Source: Marinoscillum pacificum
GTDB lineage: Bacteria; Bacteroidota; Bacteroidia; Cytophagales; Cyclobacteriaceae
NCBI RefSeq assembly: GCF_024714495.1
Contig: NZ_JAMZMJ010000003.1
Location: 124,001 to 188,000 of the forward strand
Direction: 5' to 3'
Length of the DNA stretch: 64,000 nt
Of this stretch, positions 47,782-54,137 are shown one piece after another; position 1 is the first letter of the stretch, and every line of letters starts with the position of its first letter. Below the pieces are notes generated by a model that saw nothing but the letters and a program-made list of their open reading frames with translations, was not told the origin of the DNA and did no database searches. A program made the position numbers and the translations under genes.

Positions 47782-47955
47782 ATGAAAAAGTTGTTCGTAA
47801 TCCTCTTGTTGTCAGTGGTTTTTGTCTCATGTGCTGATGAAATGTCGGAAATTTCTCCTGCATCAAATGAACTTTCCAATGTCGAATATGCGGAAGGATA
47901 TAATGATGGTTATGCAGATGGGTACGATGACGGATATGACGATGGCTATGATTAA
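47782..47955 (+). CDS. 57-residue lipoprotein with GYxDGY repeats
   Basis: A tiny lipoprotein with a lipobox at Cys17 (FVSC). The mature 40 residues begin acidic (ADEMSEISPASNELSNVEYA) and end in a repeat of four-residue units, GYNDGYADGYDDGYDDGYD. Tyr-Gly-Asp repeats of this kind could bind divalent cations or form a sticky tether; this is inference. A TTG five codons upstream (47767) is also open, but ATG 47782 gives a clean signal peptide. It is convergent with the SanA-like gene, whose stop is one base away. Confidence 0.75.
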   Translation: MKKLFVILLLSVVFVSCADEMSEISPASNELSNVEYAEGYNDGYADGYDDGYDDGYD

Positions 47956-47956
47956 T

Positions 47957-48655
47957 TTAGCTAATCTCAATCCTCTTTCCTAGAAATTTTGGATCTACAC
48001 TAAATATGACATCTAAGACGGCTTTAGTTCGAGCGAAGTATTCTCTAATTCTGGTTTTGAATCCATAGTTGTAATTAACATCTTTAGCATTAAAACCTAT
48101 AGCCGAAATGTTAAAATGTTCTGCTAAGTAGATCGCTCGTTCATTGTGAAATCGCTGGGAGATGATGGTTAGGTTTGTTTGACCAAAGATTTCCTTCGCT
48201 CTAACCACGGAATCCAGGGTTCGGAAACCCGCATAATCCAGATAAATTTTATCTTCAGGTATTCCACGGTTGATCAGCTCGTTCTTGAAATCTGTAGGCT
48301 CGTCATAATCTTTGTTCCCATTGTCACCACTCACTAAAACAAACGCTATTTTACCTTCTTCAAATAGTGTCACTGTGGCATCAATCCGATATTTAAAGTA
48401 CAGATTAATATTGCCGTTTTGTAAGTACTTGGAGGTGCCAAGTACTAATCCAACTTTGTTGGAAGGAATTTCGCTGGCTGCTTGATACGTATTGTTTCGA
48501 GCACTTTTTTCGATTTGATAATTAGCGTAAAAGATGAGGATGATGGGTAGAATTAATACAGAAAGAGCAATTGCTGGTCGAAGTATTTTCACAAAATAAC
48601 TGGTAGGATTAAATAGTCTGTTCGAGTTAACGAACAAGGGATAAAATTGATGCAT
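47957..48655 (-). CDS. SanA/YdcF-family (DUF218) membrane protein
   Basis: A 232-residue inner-membrane protein with one N-terminal helix (about 25-48) and a periplasmic DUF218 domain. The core reads VGLVLGTSKYLQNGNINLYF, FVLVSGDNGNKDYDEP, INRGIPEDKIYLDYAGFRTL and TIISQRFHNERAIYLAEHF. SanA influences envelope permeability in enterobacteria; the activity of the domain is unproven. The frame extends to TTG 48715 but would then cover a remnant; ATG 48655 is preferred. A duplicate of its C-terminus lies just upstream (48696-48749). Confidence 0.87.
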   Translation of the reverse strand: MHQFYPLFVNSNRLFNPTSYFVKILRPAIALSVLILPIILIFYANYQIEKSARNNTYQAASEIPSNKVGLVLGTSKYLQNGNINLYFKYRIDATVTLFEEGKIAFVLVSGDNGNKDYDEPTDFKNELINRGIPEDKIYLDYAGFRTLDSVVRAKEIFGQTNLTIISQRFHNERAIYLAEHFNISAIGFNAKDVNYNYGFKTRIREYFARTKAVLDVIFSVDPKFLGKRIEIS

Positions 48656-48695
48656 TGAAATATGGATTTGAAGAACGTAGAGGTGGAGTAAAGGG

Positions 48696-48749
48696 TTAAT
48701 GTTTCCTAATCTCAATTTTCTTCCCTAAAAACTTAGGATCGAAGCCAAG
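48696..48749 (-). pseudogene. 3' remnant of a second SanA-like gene
   Basis: The minus-strand frame ends in FDPKFLGKKIEIRKH then stop, nearly the same as VDPKFLGKRIEIS at the end of the intact SanA-like gene. Homology stops near 48750, where palindromic repeats begin. It is a truncated tandem copy, probably cut by deletion or insertion. Confidence 0.6.
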
Positions 48750-48757
48750 CCTCGTCT

Positions 48758-48854
48758 CTGTTGGTGTTGTCCACCAACAGAACTTGTATCGCTAGCCTCA
48801 AATAGCTTGTTGGTCACACCTGTCATGACCGTAGCGTCATTGAAGACCAACAAG
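48758..48854. repeat. Nested palindromes, REP-like element
   Basis: A perfect 9-bp hairpin (48758-48766 with 48772-48780) is followed by a 10-bp long-range inverted repeat (48806-48815 with 48845-48854). The shared motif GTTGGT/ACCAAC occurs in both. It replaces the body of the SanA-like remnant. No gene is supported inside. Confidence 0.55.
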
Positions 48855-48948
48855 GGCAAGGTTTTTTAGTAGGAGGGCAGAGCCTCATTATCAACTCAGG
48901 TTAATTCAATTTCAATAATTTGGTTAACTTTTTAGAATAAATAGACTG

Positions 48949-49833
48949 ATGACAAATACGTATAAAGATAGTTTGGCACATCCTGATATTTTTAAACAGC
49001 TATCAGTTAATGATCTACTTTTTGTCTATTACAAGTGCCCACAAATAGATAGGTTGGTTAGATTGTACAATCATTTTAACCTTATTGCTTTCTCGTTAGA
49101 AGGTGAAAGAACCTTGCATCAAAGTGGTAAGACATGGAAAGTAACGCCTAGAACATCGTATTTTCAACGTAAATCAGCTTATATCCAAGAGTTGTCCGAT
49201 GCAGAAAGTTGGAAGGTGTTAGCATTCCATATACCTGACCAATTCTTAATTGATTTTGCAAAGGAGTTTATGGATAGTTTGCCTACTGAAAACCTGCCTG
49301 AACCTAAAAGTGATATGTTTATTAAAATTGAGCTTAATGAGGTGACAGAAACATATTTTTATAGTTTATTGCCTTATTTCTCAAAGGATTCGCAGGTATC
49401 GGAAAAGTTATTGGAATTAAAGTTTAAAGAGCTATTTCTAAGTATTCTCTCAAACCCTTCGAACAAACAATTACTATCTTATATTTTATGTCTGAACAAT
49501 GAAGGGAAACCTCCAATTTATCAAGTTATGGAGAAGAATTATCTCCATGCTTTTGGGTTGAAGGAATATGCACATATATCGAGTAGAAGCCTTTCGGTAT
49601 TTAAAAAGGATTTTAAAGAACATTATCTAGTGAGTCCTGGGAAGTGGTTGTTCAACAAAAGGATAGGTCATGCCAGTGTTTTACTCAAAACCACACAACA
49701 AAGCGTGCTTGAAGTAGCACTAAACTCTGGTTTTAAAAATGTATCTCATTTTAGTAGGGTTTTTAAAAAGAAGTATCATGTCTCCCCGCTAGAGTATAGA
49801 AAGTCAGCAATTAACCAAATAGAAAAAAACTAA
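48949..49833 (+). CDS. AraC-family transcriptional regulator
   Basis: A 294-residue regulator. The N-terminal effector region (about 15-130) is a cupin-like sensory domain. The C-terminal AraC module is at about 200-290. The first HTH contains SRSLSVFKKDFKEHY; the second is VLEVALNSGFKNVSHFSRVF followed by KKKYHVSPLEYRKS. ATG 48949 fits the domain length. The membrane protein downstream on the same strand is a natural target or partner. The effector is unknown. Confidence 0.92.
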   Translation: MTNTYKDSLAHPDIFKQLSVNDLLFVYYKCPQIDRLVRLYNHFNLIAFSLEGERTLHQSGKTWKVTPRTSYFQRKSAYIQELSDAESWKVLAFHIPDQFLIDFAKEFMDSLPTENLPEPKSDMFIKIELNEVTETYFYSLLPYFSKDSQVSEKLLELKFKELFLSILSNPSNKQLLSYILCLNNEGKPPIYQVMEKNYLHAFGLKEYAHISSRSLSVFKKDFKEHYLVSPGKWLFNKRIGHASVLLKTTQQSVLEVALNSGFKNVSHFSRVFKKKYHVSPLEYRKSAINQIEKN

Positions 49834-49932
49834 GACCAATTAGAAAAATGGAAGATACCTCTTCCTGATAGTTTTGTGAAACACTTTTTAGAACTCCTTA
49901 ACGGAGTAGTTTTTGAAACACAAATTATCGAA

Positions 49933-50589
49933 ATGGAAAAAGAATACAATCTCACTGGTTATTTTATGCTACTTCTTATGGCATTGGTTTTTGTAGCATT
50001 TCACAAAACTTATTTCGGACAGTTTCCGAGTTTCGATTTAGCAACATCTTCTTTGTCGCACAGCAAGATTTCTATTTTTCATCACATACATGTGGTTTTT
50101 GCCTTATTGTGGGTATTGCTCCTAATTCTTCAGCCATTGTTAATTAGATATAAAAAGTATATAACTCATAAATATATTGGGCGTCTGTCTTATGTGATTT
50201 TTCCTTTGCTGATACTTTCTTGTATACAGCCCATATTTCGAATTCTCCATGCGGACCATGCCATGGTGGTCTATATTCCAATTTCGGATTGCTTAGTACT
50301 AATTCTTTTTTATGTGTTGGCTATTTATCATAAAAAGGACGCTGCAAAACATATGCGGTATATGATAGGCACCGCATTCGTTTTTTTGGGACCAGTTTTT
50401 GGTAGAATTGGACCATATGTTTTTGATATCCATCCTAAAATAGCAATTCATATCATGTTCATGGTAGTCTATCTTATTGTGGGTATGCTAGTGTATTTTG
50501 ATAGAAAATATGGAAGGAATTTTAGACCGTACCTTATTGTTTTGACTGCTATGCTTGTAAAGCATATTTTATTTGTCGTGTTGTTGTAG
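49933..50589 (+). CDS. Multi-pass membrane protein of unknown function
   Basis: A 218-residue protein with about six or seven membrane helices and little outside them. HHIHVVFALLWVLLLILQPL followed by KYITHKYIGRLSYVIFPL has conserved His residues flanking a helix, the pattern of the DUF2306-type membrane proteins; assignment is tentative. The frame extends upstream to a GTG at 49876, but ATG 49933 (MEKEYNLTGYF) is preferred. It lies 99 bases after the AraC-type regulator on the same strand. Confidence 0.72.
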   Translation: MEKEYNLTGYFMLLLMALVFVAFHKTYFGQFPSFDLATSSLSHSKISIFHHIHVVFALLWVLLLILQPLLIRYKKYITHKYIGRLSYVIFPLLILSCIQPIFRILHADHAMVVYIPISDCLVLILFYVLAIYHKKDAAKHMRYMIGTAFVFLGPVFGRIGPYVFDIHPKIAIHIMFMVVYLIVGMLVYFDRKYGRNFRPYLIVLTAMLVKHILFVVLL

Positions 50590-50732
50590 TATGAGTTCGG
50601 TTTCTAATTCCACAAGTTGGTGTCCGATGATCCTACAATTAGGGTGCTTCATTACATTATTCTTGTTGGAGATAATTTCATCAAGGACAGAGATTGTATT
50701 TATGATGGAATTTTAAACTCTACGACTAGATC

Positions 50733-50756
50733 CTCCGGATTACAAATTCGAAGGAG
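50733..50756. repeat. Degenerate REP-like palindrome
   Basis: CTCCGGATT, a short spacer, and AATTCGAAGGAG form an imperfect inverted repeat. It resembles CGGATTACAAATCCG palindromes found in Bacteroidota next to REP-type transposases; that comparison is from memory. Confidence 0.4.
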
Positions 50757-50906
50757 TGGGGTAAAACGGATCGGGGAGGGAGTCGGATTTTATTAAGCTT
50801 TTAGCTTTTAGGTTTTGTGTTTTAGGTTGTTGGGTGTTGGATGCTAGATGCTGTGTGAATCTTTGCTAACCTCAGAGAGAAGGAGAAAGATGAGGGTTTA
50901 GGAGCT

Positions 50907-51089
50907 TCACTGAACGGAAATAGTTTTGCGTGCTTTGTCAGTAGGGTTAGCCAGACAGGTATCAATCATTGAATCAGTGATTTCTTCGAAATCAGACTTC
51001 ATATTTTCTCTGCTCATGCCTTTATCTAGCCAGAAAGGGAAGTCATTTAATGCATTGATACTCCAATAGGAGAGGAAAATGAATCTAAC
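50907..51089 (-). pseudogene. 5'-truncated gene fragment of unknown family
   Basis: A minus-strand frame of 60 codons with strong coding character ends in TGA. It includes SYWSINALNDFPFWLDKGM then SRENMKSDFEEITDSMIDTC, an amphipathic helical pattern seen at the C-terminus of TetR-type regulators. It has no start codon before the conserved part and a stop directly upstream. The family is a guess; truncation is what the sequence shows. Confidence 0.5.
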
Positions 51090-51107
51090 TTAATGGCCTA
51101 CTAAGAA

Positions 51108-51638
51108 TTAATGCTTTAACTGTTTTCCTAGTCTGAAATTATGCCTTTCTAATACAATACGTTTAAGGAGACCAATTTGACCGCAGTGATACATGGTGTG
51201 CTTGTTATTCCAGTCTAGTGCTTCTAGTTTGTTTTTAGCAATTGGATGAGGTTTGTCAAGTGATTCAAGTGGTTTGTACAATTCATCTGAATTTAATTGA
51301 CCTATCAGTTTCAAAGAGCTAGCCTGAACCACTTTTAAATGCTCGAACAAAACAGCTGGATCGTGTTTGTCAATGGTGGAGGTTGGTGAATTGGTATTAT
51401 ACAATGCATCGTAATCCTTCATCGGTAATTGCTCCAAAAGACCTTTCTGATGCCCATTAATCACCATGATGGCATAGAAGTAATGACTTAAAATCAAATG
51501 GCCTGTTTGCCAGGCTAGTGTAGATTCAATGATATCAGGACAAGTATGCCATAACTCTAGAGGAATGGTTTCGAGTAATTCATTGGTCCATTCGTAAGCA
51601 TCCGTAGTTTGGGAGGTGATTAGTGCTACATCGTCCAT
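51108..51638 (-). CDS. DinB-family four-helix protein
   Basis: A 176-residue DinB/YfiT-like protein. The metal triad is visible as His in WQTGHLILSHYF and the H-x3-H pair in NKHTMYHCGQIGLLKR. DinB proteins are metal-binding helical bundles, often thiol-dependent transferases or stress-induced, but the substrate is unknown. The frame reaches a TTG at 51665; ATG 51638 (MDDVALITSQ) matches the usual start. No operon partner is evident. Confidence 0.87.
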   Translation of the reverse strand: MDDVALITSQTTDAYEWTNELLETIPLELWHTCPDIIESTLAWQTGHLILSHYFYAIMVINGHQKGLLEQLPMKDYDALYNTNSPTSTIDKHDPAVLFEHLKVVQASSLKLIGQLNSDELYKPLESLDKPHPIAKNKLEALDWNNKHTMYHCGQIGLLKRIVLERHNFRLGKQLKH

Positions 51639-51767
51639 TCGCTTGAATTTTAAGTGGAGTATCAACTATTTAAAGATAGTCCAAATAACGATTTGTGGTT
51701 TTTGAAAATCTAAGGAATCAATTAATAATTTTTTCGTACAGCAGAGAGAAGGAGAAAGGAAGTAAAG

Positions 51768-51829
51768 ATTCCCCTTGAATCACCTTTTGCTTATAAAAAA
51801 ATAGTGTTTTGACATGTGATTCGGGGAAT
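51768..51829. repeat. Inverted repeat between the DinB and RluA genes
   Basis: Arms 51768-51783 and 51816-51829 pair as ATTCCCC(tt)GAATCAC with GTGATTCGGGGAAT, a two-base bulge and a 32-base A/T-rich loop. It could terminate the RluA transcript weakly or be a small repeat. Confidence 0.4.
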
Positions 51830-51872
51830 TTTGTTAGCATGGTAGTGACATACTTACAGGAATGAAGGTTCA

Positions 51873-53552
51873 CTAAAACCCGCTTGGCACACTCACTTCC
51901 ACTTCTTCATGGGTAATAGGATGCTCGAATTTGAGGTAAGCGGCATGTAGGTAGAGGCGCTCACCTCGGGTGCCATACAGATCATCTCCTACAATGGGTG
52001 TATTGAGACCTGAGGCATGGGCGGCATGTACACGTAATTGATGCGTGCGGCCGGTGATCGGGTAGAAGTTAACAAGTGTCTTGCCGTCTATTTCCTTTAC
52101 TTTTTTCCATTTGGTGCGGCCAGGTTTGCCATGCTCATAGCACACCAGCTGTCTTGGTCGGTTGTCCAGATCTACACGAAGGGGTAAGTTGATCTCTCCT
52201 GAGTCAGCTTCCAAGGTACCGTCCAGCAGAGCTTCATAGCGTTTGGTGATGGTTCGCTTCAAAAACTGTGACTGAAGTATCTTATGTACGCTTTTGGTCT
52301 TCGCAACTAGCAGCAATCCAGACGTGGACATGTCCAGACGGTGAACGAGCAATGGTCCCGTAGCACTTGGATAGCGTGCTTCCATGCGCGTATAGACAGA
52401 GTCATAAACTTCTTTGCCGGGCACACTCAGGAACTCGGCTGGCTTATTGACTACCACCAGGTATTCGTCTTCATACACCACAGGGATGGTCGCCACGTCT
52501 TTTGGGCTCTTCATCATTGGGTTGTCTTCCACATTGAGTCCTTGCAACATGTGGCCAAGTATTGGTTCGCACTTGCTGCGGCATGCCGGATAGAAGTACT
52601 TATGCGTCCTTACTTCAGATCGAGGTGATTCGCCCCACCAAAACTCACCCATTGCGATAGGCATGAGGTTGTTTTTGAAAGCAAACTGTAACAATCGAGG
52701 TGCGGAACAGTCACCAGATCCTGCCGGAGGTTTTACTTCTTCACGTTCTTCAAAGATGGATAGCAAACTTCGAGTCTCTCCATTGGCATTGAGAAAGGTG
52801 TAATCACCAAAAATTCGTCGCTGGAGATTGACAGATCGTGATGCTCGTTCTTCTTTTAATTGCTCTAGTTTCGAGGTGAAGACTTCCAAATTGGCTTCCG
52901 CTTCTTTCAGTTTGTAATCCCAGTATGTCTTGCAGTCTTTGAGGTTGAACTGTTCTTTGATGCTTTCCTGAGAGAGTTGTTCGTTGAGTGCTGCTTGTTC
53001 CTCTGGCGTGTTGTGAGGCTCTGCCTCTTTCCGAATCTGTTTGCGCTTGGCCTTGGTTGTTTTGATCTCACTTTTCAGGCGCTGTACATCTGCTTCTGCT
53101 TGTTGCTTTTGCTGTGCAAGGAAAGCTTTGGCTTTTGCAAATTCAGCAGAGTTCTCTAAAGCTTCAATTTCGTTGGTTAGTGCACTAAGCACTTTTTCAC
53201 CTTCTTTGAAATAGCCTGCATCCTCCAGAATGTCAAAGACAGGCGGGACAAATCCGTTATGATGTGTTTCGTTGGCCAACTGACCTGAGAAAGCAGCCAG
53301 GAAACCCAACTCACCTTCCTGATCCTTCACTACCAATACCCCAAACATCTTCCCGATGGCCATTCCTTTTTGCTCAGGATTTAAGCCAAAGTTGTGATTA
53401 AACGAACGAGTAGAAAGGTCTTCCTGCAGTTGCTCCGCCGCTAACAGTACGAGCGGATGAGGCTCATAGTAAAATGGAAATGTGAATTGCTCTGGCAACT
53501 CGATCCCTTCTACAGAGGCATTAAACTTTCGGATGTATTGGTTCATTTCCAT
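51873..53552 (-). CDS. RluA-family pseudouridine synthase with long N-terminal extension
   Basis: A 559-residue enzyme, about twice the usual RluA length. The catalytic domain (about 355-559) has EYLVVVNKPAEFLSVPG, HRLDMSTSGLLLVAK with catalytic D407, and GRTHQLRVHAAHASGL. The N-terminal 110 residues form an unrecognised domain. Residues about 120-250 are a strongly charged coiled coil (AEADVQRLKSEIKTTKAKRK). Then a linker with GSGDCSAPRLLQF and CRSKCEP, which may hold a metal. It modifies uridine in rRNA or tRNA; the target is unknown. The frame reaches TTG 53564; ATG 53552 is chosen, and ATG 53546 is also possible. Confidence 0.88.
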   Translation of the reverse strand: MEMNQYIRKFNASVEGIELPEQFTFPFYYEPHPLVLLAAEQLQEDLSTRSFNHNFGLNPEQKGMAIGKMFGVLVVKDQEGELGFLAAFSGQLANETHHNGFVPPVFDILEDAGYFKEGEKVLSALTNEIEALENSAEFAKAKAFLAQQKQQAEADVQRLKSEIKTTKAKRKQIRKEAEPHNTPEEQAALNEQLSQESIKEQFNLKDCKTYWDYKLKEAEANLEVFTSKLEQLKEERASRSVNLQRRIFGDYTFLNANGETRSLLSIFEEREEVKPPAGSGDCSAPRLLQFAFKNNLMPIAMGEFWWGESPRSEVRTHKYFYPACRSKCEPILGHMLQGLNVEDNPMMKSPKDVATIPVVYEDEYLVVVNKPAEFLSVPGKEVYDSVYTRMEARYPSATGPLLVHRLDMSTSGLLLVAKTKSVHKILQSQFLKRTITKRYEALLDGTLEADSGEINLPLRVDLDNRPRQLVCYEHGKPGRTKWKKVKEIDGKTLVNFYPITGRTHQLRVHAAHASGLNTPIVGDDLYGTRGERLYLHAAYLKFEHPITHEEVEVSVPSGF

Positions 53553-53620
53553 TTCGCAGCGCAAAGTTCTGCTTTATGGTGGAGAGATGGAAAGGATCTT
53601 TATTTAAAGTTCTTATATTT

Positions 53621-53653
53621 CTCCCCTCTTGAGAGGGGATCAAGGGGTGTGTG
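53621..53653. repeat. Left inverted repeat of the DUF559 cassette
   Basis: CTCCCCTCTTGAGAGGGG followed by ATCAAGGGGTGTGTG. The inner palindrome has 7-bp arms. Confidence 0.6.
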
Positions 53654-53673
53654 AATGGTGTACTACGTCTTTT

Positions 53674-54051
53674 TTATTGTTTCTCAAACTCTTCAATATA
53701 GATTTCAATCGTTCGGAGCACATTGTTAATGTCTTTCATGACGTCTTCATCTGTGAAGCGTAAGACAGTAAGGCCAAGAGATTCTAATTCGTCTTGTTTG
53801 ATTTTGTCTTTGGCTATGACTTCCTCAAACTGATGGGTGTACCCATCCAACTCGATAACCAGTTTTAATTCATGGCAAAAGAAGTCGGCGATGAAATTGA
53901 GTAAGGGCTTTTGTCTGTGAAAATCATAACCCATCATTTGTTTGCCTTTGAGATATCTCCATAGTCGTATTTCAGATTTTGTGATGTTGTTCCGAAGTTG
54001 TCTGGCTAGCTCTTTTAATTTTGGGTTATACGGAATGATTTTTCTTCTCAC
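53674..54051 (-). CDS. DUF559 (Vsr-like) endonuclease-fold protein
   Basis: A 125-residue protein of the DUF559 family, whose fold matches very-short-patch-repair and PD-(D/E)XK nucleases. Visible are IIPYNPKLKELARQLRNNIT, SEIRLWRYLKGKQMMGYDFH, the acidic pair in FIADFFCHELKLVIELDGYT with Asp and Glu-Asp, then a His. The last third is a helical tail (KDINNVLRTIEIYIEEF). No ATG exists near the start: GTG 54051 gives the family's usual N-terminus, and TTG or GTG codons upstream lie in the inverted repeat. DUF559 genes are often scattered and mobile; catalytic function is unproven. Confidence 0.85.
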   Translation of the reverse strand: MRRKIIPYNPKLKELARQLRNNITKSEIRLWRYLKGKQMMGYDFHRQKPLLNFIADFFCHELKLVIELDGYTHQFEEVIAKDKIKQDELESLGLTVLRFTDEDVMKDINNVLRTIEIYIEEFEKQ

Positions 54052-54094
54052 ATTATGGAAAATAATGTGTTTAGGTGAATAATCAAAGTGGTTT

Positions 54095-54137
54095 AACACA
54101 CCCCCAACCCCTCTCAAGAGGGGATATATAGGTGTGT
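54095..54137. repeat. Right inverted repeat of the DUF559 cassette
   Basis: ACACACC...GGTGTGT arms (54096-54102, 54131-54137) enclose CCCCTCTCAAGAGGGG. It abuts the stop codon of the receptor gene. Confidence 0.6.

Larger units (their letters stand above)
50590..51107. other. Degraded intergenic region
   Basis: There are 518 bases with no intact gene. They hold a degenerate palindrome (50733-50756), a T/G-rich low-complexity stretch near 50795-50860, a repeat of CAGAGAGAAGGAGAAAG (50874-50890, again near 51742-51758), and a coding fragment on the minus strand (50907-51089). Confidence 0.65.
53621..54137. mobile_element. DUF559 cassette flanked by inverted repeats
   Basis: The left repeat (53621-53653) and the right repeat (54095-54137) are inverted copies that each contain the near-palindrome CCCCTCT(N2)AGAGGGG plus a CACACCCC/GGGGTGTG arm. 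About 27 of 33 positions match. They enclose only the DUF559 gene. The right repeat ends on the first base of the receptor stop codon. The arrangement suggests a mobile single-gene cassette. Confidence 0.55.

Noticed and set aside
48716-48855. Minus-strand peptide frame through the palindromes (VTNKLFEASDTSSVGGQHQQ)
   Set aside because: The frame reads through an inverted repeat and has no start or conserved domain; it is a repeat product.
50569-50712. 48-codon minus-strand frame ending antisense to the membrane-protein gene
   Set aside because: It looks partly coding, but the length is within chance for this composition and the end lies in an overlapping gene. Only mentioned as weak.
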